Positions 35,684-44,743 are shown, numbered from the stretch's first letter. The stretch is DNA of 64,000 nucleotides from DYJE01 sp041660385 (GCA_041660385.1 JBAZWJ010000009.1:1-64000), one strand, 5' to 3'. The notes: generated by a model from the sequence alone, not told the origin. Numbers and translations: made by a program.

Positions 35684-36577
35684 ATGAACATGGAAATAAA
35701 AACACGAACACTCACATTGACGGAAGAAGAATGGGTTCATCCCGGGAACAGAGCCTGTGCCGGATGCGGTCTGGGTATTGTTTACAGGACTGCCCTCAAA
35801 GCCCTTGGTAAAAACACCATTCTCGTGGTTCCACCCAGTTGCCTCACCGTTCTTCAGGGACTCTATCCTATTGCTGCAACCAAACTTCCCTGTGTCAACG
35901 TCACCTTTGCATCCACAGGGGCCGCAGCTTCCGGCGTTCGGGCAGCCATGCGCGCCCTTAAAAAAGAAAAAGTCAACGTCGTGGCTTTTGCCGGTGACGG
36001 CGGAACAGGTGATATAGGAATACAAGCTTTGTCAGGAGCCTGCGAACGGGGCGAGGATATCCTTTATATCTGTTATGACAACGAAGCTTACATGAACACC
36101 GGTGTTCAACGGTCCGGAACAACGCCCCAGGGCGTGGTAACCACTACGACGCCGATCAAAGGCAAGCCTCAGGTCAAGAAAGATGTGCCAGCGATTGTGG
36201 CAGCCCATCGTATTCCTTATCTGGCGACAGCCTCGGCGGCTTATCCCCTTGATCTTTATGATAAAGTAAGAAAAGCTATCACCATCAAAGGCCCCAAGTA
36301 TATCCATGTTCATACACCTTGCCCGCCGGGCTGGGGTTTTGATACGCGTTATACGATAAAAGTGGGTAGAATGGCTGTGGAAACAGGGTTGTTTGATCTG
36401 TATGAAAAAGACGCCGAAGGGTTCAGGCTGACGGATGCGTCTTTGAAACTGACCGGAAAAGAGCGGAAGCCGGTTATTGATTATTTTAAAACCCAGGGGC
36501 GGTTCAAATCTCTTTCTGAGAGTATGGTTTCGGATATTCAGAAAGAGGTTGATTTGAAATGGGCGGGGTATTGTTAA
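35684..36577 (+). CDS. porB: 2-oxoacid:ferredoxin oxidoreductase subunit beta
   Basis: A 297-residue TPP-binding subunit. Cys in NRACAGCGLG give part of the [4Fe-4S] site near the TPP. FAGDGGTGDIGIQALSGACERGEDILYICYDNEAYMNTG contains the GDG...N TPP/Mg motif. A conserved Cys in HTPCPPGWGF completes the cluster. The start at 35684 is preferred over upstream in-frame codons inside the alpha gene because it gives the family's usual N-terminus and non-overlapping spacing of 10 bp. Confidence 0.92.
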   Translation: MNMEIKTRTLTLTEEEWVHPGNRACAGCGLGIVYRTALKALGKNTILVVPPSCLTVLQGLYPIAATKLPCVNVTFASTGAAASGVRAAMRALKKEKVNVVAFAGDGGTGDIGIQALSGACERGEDILYICYDNEAYMNTGVQRSGTTPQGVVTTTTPIKGKPQVKKDVPAIVAAHRIPYLATASAAYPLDLYDKVRKAITIKGPKYIHVHTPCPPGWGFDTRYTIKVGRMAVETGLFDLYEKDAEGFRLTDASLKLTGKERKPVIDYFKTQGRFKSLSESMVSDIQKEVDLKWAGYC

Positions 36578-36647
36578 ATTTTTTTTGTGGACGATGTAGA
36601 CTTTGTGGACTCAGTTGACAGTGGACTGGGTGGACATTAAGAATAAT

Positions 36648-36680
36648 CGGGGCTTGCATTTGGCAAGCCCCGTTTTTTTT
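36648..36680 (+). terminator. Rho-independent terminator of the oxidoreductase operon
   Basis: CGGGGCTTGC (36648-36657) pairs perfectly with GCAAGCCCCG (36663-36672) around ATTTG and is followed by eight T. The T-run touches the stop codon of the convergent acyl-CoA synthetase gene. Confidence 0.92.
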
Positions 36681-38778
36681 ATTCGATTCTGATGCGGGAA
36701 TCCAGGGCTGCTGCGCCTGAGCCGTCGGAAAAAACTCTGACAGGGTTAAGATCGAATTCCTTGATTTCAGGGAAAGCGGCCATGAGATGGGTTACTCTTT
36801 CGATCATGTCAAGGAAAGCGTCAATGTCACCTTTTCCCTGTCCACGGGTCCCCTGGAGAATTTTATAGGATTTCAGGCGTTTGACTTTGGATTCTATTTC
36901 CGTTCTGTTGGATGGACACAGAACGTTTTCCACATCGGAAAACACTTCGATCCAGATACCGCCAAATCCGAACAACGCCACTGGGCCGAAGGAATCGTCC
37001 ACATGGGCACCGATGAACATATCATAACCGTCTTTGGCCATGGCCATGACGCGGACTCCGTCAAAGCGGGCATCTGCCTTGTAATTTTTTAGATTTTTCT
37101 CAATCTGATCAAAGGCTTTTTCCGCCTGATTATCATTTTCTATTCCAATGACCACTCCGCCTGCCTCAGATTTATGAACGGCATCGGGTGAAACGACTTT
37201 CATGACCACGGGATAACCGATTTCACGGGCCAAGGAAACAGCATCCGACTTATTTCCGGCTTCAGCGGAACGCAGGGTTCTAATTCCCAGCATACCCAGA
37301 AGTTCCAGGGACACTTCTCCGGTGACTCCGGGATGATTTTGTATCCAAACTTTTGCCTTGTCCAGATCCATACCGGGAGGGCAGGGCGTCACAAAAGCCC
37401 CTTCGGCTTTCTTTCGATGGAAAAGCATTTGCTTTTTAAGGATTTTTACCATGGTTTCAGGAGAGTTGAACACAGGGATGCTCAGGCTCCGTTTCATTTT
37501 GCTCATGGTCTTTTCAGGGGCGTAGAGGCAGGCTGCAAAAGGTTTGTTCGACGAACGGATGGAACCGATCACTTCTTTGGATATGTCGGTTTTAAACATT
37601 CTGTAGAACACATCATCACTTTTGGGCATTTGGGGATTCTGTGTGACAAATACGGCACCGTCCACATTATCGTTGTGAAGTGCAGAATTGAAAATATCAG
37701 CATAAGCTTTTGGATTGTATATGTCGCCAAGATCCAGGGGGTTGGAGATCTTGATTACACCGGAATTGACATAGGTTTCAAGTTCTTTGAAAAATGCTTC
37801 TCCAGGGTCTGCGAAGGTGAATCCTTCCTTGTCACAGAGATCCGCCAGCATCACAGTAAAACCGCCAGCCGGACTCATCACCATAAGACGATCACCGAGT
37901 AAGGGGGGAAGCTCAAACACTTTTGCAGCTGCAATGAAATCAGAAAAATTGTCAATCCTGACGATCCCAGCTCTTTCAAAGGCTGAATCGGTAATGGCAT
38001 CGTTGTTGCTGATGGCAGCGGTATGGCTCATGGCCGCCTTGTTTCCGGCATTGGTCGTGTTGGCTTTAAAAATAATCAGGGGTTTGTTGATTTTCATGGC
38101 GGCTTCCATAAGAGCCCGCCCGTTGTTGATGCTTTCCAGGTAAAGACAGATGACCCGTGTTTCCGGATCATTTCCCATATATTCGATACAGTCGATTTCG
38201 GTGATGTCCAGTTTGTTACCGATGCTTGCGAACTTTGCCATGCCGATGTTTTCGTCGCCAAGCAGATTCCAGAGGAATACACCCACACCGCCGCTCTGCG
38301 TTATAATGGACATGCCTCCTCTGGGTGGGCTGAAAATCGGCAGAAAGGGAAGACAAAGACCGTTTGCTGTATTGGCTACAGTCAATCCGTTTGGGCCGAC
38401 AAACCTCATCTCATATTTTCTGATGTTTTCCATAAGCCGTTCGGCGAGCTTTATTCCTTCTTCTCCGGATTCATTGAATCCGCCCGAAGGAATAACAGCT
38501 CGTCTTACCCCAAATTCACCTGCTTCTGCGACGGCATCGGGAATGAACTTTGCCGGGAGAAGGAAGACAGCAAGGTCAGGGACAATGGGCAGGTCTTTCA
38601 CCTGTTTATAAATTCGGATACCCTCCACATGGGGTTCTGTGCTTCTGGGATGGATACCGAAAAGTCTTCCCTTGAAACCCCAACGGATCAAGTTTTCAAC
38701 GATCAATCTTGGAATGTTGTTTTCCTTTGAAGAAAGTCCCCAAATAGCTATGGAATCCGGATAAAATATTTTGTGCAT
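36679..38778 (-). CDS. acdAB: ADP-forming acetate/acyl-CoA synthetase (fused alpha-beta)
   Basis: A 699-residue NDP-forming acyl-CoA synthetase. An N-terminal CoA-binding Rossmann domain (IAIWGLSSKENNI) is followed by a SucD-like region with the phosphohistidine in MSHTAAISNND (about 255). The C-terminal ATP-grasp domain (about 480-699) contains PVVMKVVSPDAVHKSEAGGVVIG. It converts acyl-CoA, ADP and phosphate to the free acid plus ATP, so it can conserve energy from acyl-CoAs produced by the neighbouring oxidoreductase. It is divergent from a MerR gene with a shared operator 68 bp upstream. Chain-length preference is unknown. Confidence 0.9.
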   Translation of the reverse strand: MHKIFYPDSIAIWGLSSKENNIPRLIVENLIRWGFKGRLFGIHPRSTEPHVEGIRIYKQVKDLPIVPDLAVFLLPAKFIPDAVAEAGEFGVRRAVIPSGGFNESGEEGIKLAERLMENIRKYEMRFVGPNGLTVANTANGLCLPFLPIFSPPRGGMSIITQSGGVGVFLWNLLGDENIGMAKFASIGNKLDITEIDCIEYMGNDPETRVICLYLESINNGRALMEAAMKINKPLIIFKANTTNAGNKAAMSHTAAISNNDAITDSAFERAGIVRIDNFSDFIAAAKVFELPPLLGDRLMVMSPAGGFTVMLADLCDKEGFTFADPGEAFFKELETYVNSGVIKISNPLDLGDIYNPKAYADIFNSALHNDNVDGAVFVTQNPQMPKSDDVFYRMFKTDISKEVIGSIRSSNKPFAACLYAPEKTMSKMKRSLSIPVFNSPETMVKILKKQMLFHRKKAEGAFVTPCPPGMDLDKAKVWIQNHPGVTGEVSLELLGMLGIRTLRSAEAGNKSDAVSLAREIGYPVVMKVVSPDAVHKSEAGGVVIGIENDNQAEKAFDQIEKNLKNYKADARFDGVRVMAMAKDGYDMFIGAHVDDSFGPVALFGFGGIWIEVFSDVENVLCPSNRTEIESKVKRLKSYKILQGTRGQGKGDIDAFLDMIERVTHLMAAFPEIKEFDLNPVRVFSDGSGAAALDSRIRIE

Positions 38779-38845
38779 GCTTGATCCTTTTTTTAACGTA
38801 TTATGCTTAATATTATCTGAATGTTATATTAATAAATAATAGATA

Positions 38846-38861
38846 TTGACGTTAACGTTAA
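38846..38861. promoter_or_regulatory. LiuR/MerR-type operator, site 2
   Basis: TTGACGTTAACGTTAA, one base different from the site at 33494-33509, lies between the acyl-CoA synthetase gene (68 bp upstream of its start) and the MerR gene. The best explanation is binding by the MerR protein encoded at 39049. Confidence 0.7.
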
Positions 38862-38888
38862 CTGTATGTTTCTCATGAAGAGCCTGCT

Positions 38889-38925
38889 CCTGTCAAGATA
38901 AAAATAATCTAATCATCTTGACAGG
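38889..38925. promoter_or_regulatory. Inverted repeat with outward-facing TTGACA boxes
   Basis: CCTGTCAAGAT (38889-38899) and ATCTTGACAGG (38915-38925) are perfect inverted copies 15 bp apart, each holding a TTGACA-type -35 box. The plus-strand copy (38919-38924) has TAATGA after 17 bp and could drive the MerR gene. ATCTTGACA also occurs in the ilvE/oxidoreductase interval at 33448-33456. Confidence 0.4.
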
Positions 38926-39048
38926 ATAGGTAATCATCCATTAATGATGTCTGAACCATTTATATCCATGGCAATAATTATACTTTTGGAAAATGTACCA
39001 GAAAACGAACATCATTGCCACATCATGATTTTGAGAATTTAGAGGAAT

Positions 39049-39456
39049 ATGGAAAAAGAAGATAAAAAAGACACGTATACCATCTCAGCGTTGGCTGAAG
39101 AATTCGATATAAGCACCCGTTCAATCCGCTTTTATGAAGAAAAAAATCTGATTTCGCCTCAACGGACAGATGGGAACCAGCGGTTTTACACACGAAGAGA
39201 CAGAGCCAGGTTGAAATTGATTTTAAGGGGTAAACGGTTCGGATATTCTTTAGAAGAAATAGCTGAGATTATCGGTATGACGGATATCGATATCGATGAA
39301 GAAGATCAAATCAAAAAAACTCTGAAGTTCGGGAAGAAACGACTTGACGAACTCCGTGAAAGAATCCATGAGCTGACTTTGCTGGAGCAGGACTTGACCA
39401 CATTTCAGGAAAAAATACAAAATCGTCTTGAAGAGTTAGACAAGTCCAAAGGTTGA
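39049..39456 (+). CDS. MerR family transcriptional regulator (LiuR-like)
   Basis: A 135-residue MerR protein. The N-terminal winged helix reads YTISALAEEFDISTRSIRFYEEKNLISPQRTDGNQRFYTRRDRARL in pieces typical of the family, then a long dimerisation helix (about 80-130). It lacks the Cys residues of metal-sensing members, and its size and HTH fit the LiuR group that controls branched-chain amino acid and acyl-CoA degradation. The near-identical operators at 33494 and 38846 flank exactly such genes, which supports the role. Its start is preceded by a GAGG element (39040-39044 region). The next gene starts 4 bp after its stop. Confidence 0.82.
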   Translation: MEKEDKKDTYTISALAEEFDISTRSIRFYEEKNLISPQRTDGNQRFYTRRDRARLKLILRGKRFGYSLEEIAEIIGMTDIDIDEEDQIKKTLKFGKKRLDELRERIHELTLLEQDLTTFQEKIQNRLEELDKSKG

Positions 39457-39460
39457 TCGG

Positions 39461-40567
39461 TTGAGACATATTCTTTTCATTGAACCTTTTTATGGAGGAT
39501 CACATCAGGAGTTTACACAAGGTTTAATCGCCCATTCATCTCATCGTATCGATTGCCTTACGCTTCCATCTTGTAACTGGAATTGGAGATTGAACGGGTC
39601 TGCTGTTTATTTTTCAAAAATGGGTATCCTGTTCGATCAATACGATGGAATTATTGTTTCGGGGATGCTCAGGCTTAGTGATTTGAAAGCACTTGCTGGA
39701 AACAGTTTGCCGCCTGTGCTCGTTTATTTTCATGAAACCCAGCTGACATATCCAAGACCTTTGAATGAAAAAAGAGCTATGGATTCACGTCTTTCCATGG
39801 CTGATATTACCACGGCTCTGTGTGCTGACCGCGTCGCCTTTAATTCCAAATTTCACATGACCGCTTTTCTTTCATCCATCTTGGAATTCATGGATAGCGT
39901 TCCTGATTATCCAATATCCGGAATCATTGATGAAATCAGGGATAAATCAACGGTGATGTTTCCTGGAATGGATTTCAAAGATTTTGAGAAAAAAACAGGC
40001 ACCCTTGATAATAAAACTCCACTTGTCATCTGGAATCATCGCTGGAGTTATGATAAAAACGCAGCATCTTTTTTCTATGCAGTCGATGTAATGATAGATA
40101 AAGGCATTGAATTTGAATTGGCAATTCTTGGAGAATGTCCGGGCCAGCGCATTCCTGATGTTTTTAAAAAAGCGAAAGAACGTCTTGGAAAACGGGTTAT
40201 TCAATATGGATATGTCGAAAATAGAAACGCTTATATTGACTGGCTCAAAAGGGGAACTGTTGCGGTAAGCACTGCAAAACAAGAGAATTTTGGCATGTCC
40301 ATGGTGGAAGCCATGCATTATGGCTGTGTTCCACTTCTTCCAAAACGGCTGTCTTATCCGGAGATTATTCCCGAAAGGTTTCATGTGGATTTTCTTTACA
40401 GTAACCAAAAGGAATTTCATCAAAAATTACATCATATTCTCACTGAACATGAGCGATTCAAGGTCATGTCATCCATAATTTCAAAAGCCATGGACTTTTA
40501 TTCCTGGCCCCAGAGAATTGAAGATTATGATCGTGAACTGGAAAGCTTGTGCAGGTTGAAACGATAA
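39461..40567 (+). CDS. Homologue of tRNA-queuosine alpha-mannosyltransferase (DUF3524 glycosyltransferase)
   Basis: A 368-residue glycosyltransferase that starts MRHILFIEPFYGGSHQEFTQGL. This opening (IEPFYGGSH) and LPSCNWNWRLNGSAVYF mark the DUF3524/GTDC1 family; the animal member (QTMAN) attaches mannose to queuosine in tRNA-Asp. The C-terminal half has a GT4-like Rossmann fold with WNHRWSYDKN, the GYVENRNAYIDWL stretch and the donor-site ENFGMSMVEAMHYGCVPLLP. The start is TTG at 39461, needed to keep the conserved N-terminus, with AAAGG about 8 nt before it. It may be co-transcribed with the MerR gene. Bacterial function is not proven. Confidence 0.8.
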   Translation: MRHILFIEPFYGGSHQEFTQGLIAHSSHRIDCLTLPSCNWNWRLNGSAVYFSKMGILFDQYDGIIVSGMLRLSDLKALAGNSLPPVLVYFHETQLTYPRPLNEKRAMDSRLSMADITTALCADRVAFNSKFHMTAFLSSILEFMDSVPDYPISGIIDEIRDKSTVMFPGMDFKDFEKKTGTLDNKTPLVIWNHRWSYDKNAASFFYAVDVMIDKGIEFELAILGECPGQRIPDVFKKAKERLGKRVIQYGYVENRNAYIDWLKRGTVAVSTAKQENFGMSMVEAMHYGCVPLLPKRLSYPEIIPERFHVDFLYSNQKEFHQKLHHILTEHERFKVMSSIISKAMDFYSWPQRIEDYDRELESLCRLKR

Positions 40568-40680
40568 TCGTTTTTTAAATTGCTTTAATAGAATAGGGCG
40601 TGTTAATTTGAAATTTAAACTTTTTGTTGTTAAACCTTGATTTTTTATAGTCTTTTTTTTTAAGAGTGAGCCAATAAACC

Positions 40681-41574
40681 ATGGAATCAATTGCCTCCAT
40701 AAATGTCGATCACCTGATCGGAAATGAAATAGGATCTTCTACCATTGTTCGCGAGCTGGCTCGTGGAGGTATGTCCATTATCTTCATCGCGTTTCAACGC
40801 ACCTTGAAAAGACAGATCGCAGTCAAGATTCTCCCTAAAAAAATCATTACACCCAAGACAGCCAGTCTTTTTCAACAGGAAGCCGAATCGGCAGCCATTT
40901 TATATCACCCAAACATCATTCCGATTTATGAAGTTGGTGAAACTGAAGATTTTCTTTTTTTCACTATGCAGCTTGTGGCAGGTGATACATTGTCATCCCT
41001 GTTGAAAAAAACATTGAGAAACATCATACCTTCCCGGCGTGTTCTTCCTGTTGAAAGATCTATTAAGCTGATGTTTCAAATTCTGGACGCTCTCGATTAC
41101 GCTCATAAACAGGATATTATCCACCGGGATATCAAACCCGGCAACATCCTTCTGGACAGTGTGAGCAACAGACCCATTGTCACGGATTTTGGTATCGCTA
41201 AAGTCTTACGAAGCGATGATGATTCAAAACCCATCGTACAGGGAACACCTGTGTACATGGCACCTGAACAGATCCTGAACAGAGATGTTGATGGAAGAGC
41301 CGATATCTATGCTTGTGGTGTGATGTTCTTTCAGATGCTGGTTGAAAAATTACCCATTCCTCGTTTAAAAACAACTATTTCATTATTAAAACTTAAAGTC
41401 AGCAACAAGGATGGGGTTTTTTCAAATAAACCAAGTGAACTCAATCCTTTTCTTCATCAGGACATGGACGATATTATAAAAAAAGCAACCGAATATGATC
41501 CAAATAATCGATACCAGACGGGGCGTGAATTCATTAAAGATCTTGAAACGTATCTCAAGAACCACGTGAATTGA
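40681..41574 (+). CDS. Soluble Hanks-type Ser/Thr protein kinase
   Basis: A 297-residue protein that is almost only a kinase domain. It has a glycine-rich loop LARGGMSIIFIA, the ATP-anchoring Lys in AVKILPKK and the catalytic loop HRDIKPGNIL. DFGIAKV and APEQ lie in the activation segment, with DIYACGVMFFQML in helix F. All catalytic residues are present, so it should be active. There is no membrane segment or sensor domain, unlike most PknB-type kinases, so an input must come from a partner. The gene 27 bp downstream encodes a degenerate GGDEF protein, a likely partner or substrate. Confidence 0.9.
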   Translation: MESIASINVDHLIGNEIGSSTIVRELARGGMSIIFIAFQRTLKRQIAVKILPKKIITPKTASLFQQEAESAAILYHPNIIPIYEVGETEDFLFFTMQLVAGDTLSSLLKKTLRNIIPSRRVLPVERSIKLMFQILDALDYAHKQDIIHRDIKPGNILLDSVSNRPIVTDFGIAKVLRSDDDSKPIVQGTPVYMAPEQILNRDVDGRADIYACGVMFFQMLVEKLPIPRLKTTISLLKLKVSNKDGVFSNKPSELNPFLHQDMDDIIKKATEYDPNNRYQTGREFIKDLETYLKNHVN

Positions 41575-41601
41575 TCATAGAAAGAGAATACGGGAACGAC
41601 C

Positions 41602-43800
41602 ATGGCAGAAAAAAAACTCCAGAAAAAAATTGTTGATAAAATCGGACGAATCTTTGCAATGCTCTTTAACAGAGCCGTGATGTACAACATGAACCATCCG
41701 TTCACTACACAGTCCATGTCCGAATTTTTCAAAGCGATCCATCAAGAGCTGAAAGCCTATTCTCCTATTGTTGTCATCATGCACAACGACTCGTTTTTTA
41801 TTGAAGATGAACCTCTTGATCCCCGTGTCAACACATCAAAAATGCTGATGCATTTCAAAAAAGCAGGGATTCAATCCGTATCATTTGAAGATGGCCTGAC
41901 CATAGAAATACTTGTGAGTTTCTTTACCATTTTCACAGATATGATAAGGTATCCAAGCGTTGAACTTATGAAGGAAGCATGTGATAGAGAGGGCATAACC
42001 AAGGCCCGCGTCAATCATGTATTTTTTAAAAAAGTTACAGCGGATGAAGAAATCCTGAGTCGGGATGAAATAAAAATCATCGCTGAAAACAGGAAAACCG
42101 AGCGTCATAAGACCATGAAAGAAGAACTTCTGGATATGATTTCAGGTGGTCTTGCCATTGATGAGCTGGGGAAGTCGTTTTCCATCACACAGTTTCTTGC
42201 CAAACCCAACATGGTTTCGGATTATCTCAACACACCAGACACTGCGTCAATTGATTTTCAGGATGGCCAAAGTCCCGGTGCCATCATGTTTGATCATGTT
42301 CATAGAATCAGATCGGAAATCGATAAAGTATCAGAAGAAGTCCGAGGTGCGAAACTGCATGATCTGGCCGCTTCTGTCGTCAAAATGAGAGAAGAGCTTG
42401 TCAAGGGAATTTTAGAACGAAAACAAAACGGCCTGATTTACGATAACGAAATAAAAATCCTCGACGAAGCCAAAGAACTCAGTGATAAGGTCGTCCTCGA
42501 ACTTGTCAAAGATGAATACAAACAAGGCGCAACATCCGTTAACAGACTTTCACAGATTCTAAGACGCCTAATACCCGATAACGACGAATTGCAGCGTATT
42601 TTACCCAAACTAAAAGAAACGCTTCTTTTGGAAGGGATGAGTTTGAGTGATTTCCTCCAGTTGACAGGGGAGCTTGAAAAAGAAATCAGTAATCAGTCCA
42701 TTGCAGGAGCTTTGAAAAAAAGTGCTGAAAGTATAGGCGTTTCAGGTGAGGATCTTTTAAAAGAAATAACGTCCAATCCTTTAGAAGCAGCTGAATTGAT
42801 CTATCTTGCAACGGAACTAAGGAAAGAAACAGGAGACAAGAAGGCATTGAGTGATGTCCTTGTCGAGTATATCGAAAGGATCACCGGCTCCATGGCTCTT
42901 GATTCAAAGTCCCAGAACAGCGACTTTGAAAAAGACCATATGAAGTCCATTATTTCAACTGTGGAATTCGACATTCTCGAGCGCCTCAAAGTAAAAAACC
43001 TCGATTCAAATGTGATGGACAGTGTGGCTGAACGTCTCAACTCCCGAATGGATAATTTTCTTGAAAAATTAGAGGTTAATTTCAACAAACGTCAAGCCTC
43101 TTTCGGAACATGGGATCATGAAACAACGTCACTTATAAAACTTTTTGAAGATCAGGTGGGGGATACGGAACAGCTAAAAAACTTGTTGCTCAAGGTTCGT
43201 GATACATTCAGAGATGCAAAAACAGGCGAAATCCACTATGATGCCATAAAATTCGATCTTGATGACATTAAAAACGAAGCGGAGTCATCAAAAGAGGTGA
43301 CAGGACGGCTTTCTGCACTGCCAAAAGGAGTTCATAACAGAAAAAGTATTCTTTTTTTCATCGAAAAAGAAATTCTCAGAGCAACCCGATATCAGACCCC
43401 TTTTTCTGTGGCAACTTTTTCAATATTAAAAGCCATACCCCAGAAGAAATTTGCAGCCGGAACCATTGCCCGTGACGATGTAACCTATCATATTCTTGAA
43501 AATTTATCCCATCTTGTTCGTGATACCGACATTGTTGGCCTTCTGGATCAGAAAAAAATCATCAGCCTTCTTCCTATGACTGATGAAGAAGATGGTAAAT
43601 TAGCTCTGCGAAGATTTTTGAAAAGCCTGCATGGGAATCTGATCAAGATCAACGAAATACCCTTTGAAGTTAAATTCGCCGGTACCGTGACTTCCTTTAA
43701 TAAAAGCATTACCCCTTCATTAAAAGATTTCATCCGCAAGGCAGAGCACGACATCTACGATATGGTCCAGCGGATCAAGAACCTTCAAACGATGTACTGA
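41602..43800 (+). CDS. Large protein with degenerate C-terminal GGDEF domain
   Basis: A 732-residue soluble protein that I recognise only in part. The C-terminal 165 residues look like a GGDEF domain fold (NRKSILFFIEKEILRATRYQTPFSVATF, then HLVRDTDIVGLLDQKKIISLLPMTDEEDGKLALRRFL). The GGDEF signature itself is replaced by LDQKK, so it cannot be an active cyclase as written and may bind nucleotide or protein instead. The N-terminal 570 residues are mostly helical and charged, with an early segment (about 15-135) like an accessory module and no membrane helices. It is transcribed with the kinase gene upstream. Confidence 0.65.
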   Translation: MAEKKLQKKIVDKIGRIFAMLFNRAVMYNMNHPFTTQSMSEFFKAIHQELKAYSPIVVIMHNDSFFIEDEPLDPRVNTSKMLMHFKKAGIQSVSFEDGLTIEILVSFFTIFTDMIRYPSVELMKEACDREGITKARVNHVFFKKVTADEEILSRDEIKIIAENRKTERHKTMKEELLDMISGGLAIDELGKSFSITQFLAKPNMVSDYLNTPDTASIDFQDGQSPGAIMFDHVHRIRSEIDKVSEEVRGAKLHDLAASVVKMREELVKGILERKQNGLIYDNEIKILDEAKELSDKVVLELVKDEYKQGATSVNRLSQILRRLIPDNDELQRILPKLKETLLLEGMSLSDFLQLTGELEKEISNQSIAGALKKSAESIGVSGEDLLKEITSNPLEAAELIYLATELRKETGDKKALSDVLVEYIERITGSMALDSKSQNSDFEKDHMKSIISTVEFDILERLKVKNLDSNVMDSVAERLNSRMDNFLEKLEVNFNKRQASFGTWDHETTSLIKLFEDQVGDTEQLKNLLLKVRDTFRDAKTGEIHYDAIKFDLDDIKNEAESSKEVTGRLSALPKGVHNRKSILFFIEKEILRATRYQTPFSVATFSILKAIPQKKFAAGTIARDDVTYHILENLSHLVRDTDIVGLLDQKKIISLLPMTDEEDGKLALRRFLKSLHGNLIKINEIPFEVKFAGTVTSFNKSITPSLKDFIRKAEHDIYDMVQRIKNLQTMY

Positions 43801-43949
43801 TCATAAACACTGAAGAACTTGAAACTGTAGTATCGAAGTTTTACACTTATAGAATAATCGATAGGTTATAGACTTTTATACTTTTGTTCGTTATATTAAC
43901 CCCGTTTTTTTTGAGCTTGGGGGAAACGCATATAATCAATGGAGGCAAC

Positions 43950-44714
43950 ATGTTAAAAGAGACAATAGAAGATAATATCGTCATCATCACCTTATCCCAC
44001 GGGACAACCAATTCCATTACACTTGATAGTCTGAGACGAATAAATGCCATCGTTAAAAATGTCAACGAAACAAAGGAACTCAAAGGCATCATCCTCACCG
44101 GTGAAGGTCGTTTCTTTTCAAGTGGTTTTCATCTCCCTGATTTTATAAACTTTAATTCTACGGAAGAGATCAACGCCTGGTTTGACGAAGAAGAAGAGCT
44201 TCTTCTGAATTATTTTACCTGTGAAAAACCTGTGGTTTGTGCCATGAACGGACACAGTGCAGCGGCTGGTCTTATCTGGGCCATGGCCTCAGATTACCGT
44301 CTCGTGAAAAACCATCCCAAAGTCAAACTGGGAATGAGCGAAATCAAAATCGGTCTGCCTCTGTCAGTGGGCCAGAGCGAAATCGTCCGTTATGGCCTGG
44401 ACAGTGAAAGAACATACAGAAACGTGATGTTTTTCGGTGAGATGATTGGAGTTGAGCGGGCTCTTGAGATCGGCATGGTGGATGAAATTGTCGAAGAAGA
44501 CAAACTTCTCGCACGGGCCAAGGAAATCGTAAGTCTTTGGATCGACACTCCGAATCGTCCGTTCATCCCCATCAAAAAGCTCATGAAAAAACAGTACGCC
44601 GACAGAATCAGAGAACGTCTTGCTGAAGGTTCCTGGAAAAATGGCCTTTCCTGCTTCCTGACAGATGAAGTGAGGGGCACGCTTCAGTTTGTTCAAGCGA
44701 CATTACCAGTTTAA
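43950..44714 (+). CDS. Enoyl-CoA hydratase/isomerase family protein
   Basis: A 254-residue crotonase-fold protein. Visible are GIILTGEGRFFSSGFHLPDF, with the first oxyanion-hole residues, and AMNGHSAAAGLIWAMASDYRL with the second. A SEIKIGLPLS segment holds an acidic residue where isomerases have their catalytic Glu. The layout favours 3,2-trans-enoyl-CoA isomerase over hydratase. The start is the ATG at 43950, 4 nt after GGAGG; upstream in-frame ATGs have no such signal and would add a non-homologous extension. It is a single gene before a strong terminator. Confidence 0.8.
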   Translation: MLKETIEDNIVIITLSHGTTNSITLDSLRRINAIVKNVNETKELKGIILTGEGRFFSSGFHLPDFINFNSTEEINAWFDEEEELLLNYFTCEKPVVCAMNGHSAAAGLIWAMASDYRLVKNHPKVKLGMSEIKIGLPLSVGQSEIVRYGLDSERTYRNVMFFGEMIGVERALEIGMVDEIVEEDKLLARAKEIVSLWIDTPNRPFIPIKKLMKKQYADRIRERLAEGSWKNGLSCFLTDEVRGTLQFVQATLPV

Positions 44715-44743
44715 ATATCATAATATTTAGATTTGAATCTTTA

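Noticed and set aside
36585..36637. GTGGAC repeated four times at irregular spacing after the oxidoreductase operon
   Set aside because: Copies are 6 bp, spacing is irregular and the stretch is short. It looks like slippage-derived sequence and not a CRISPR or iteron array.
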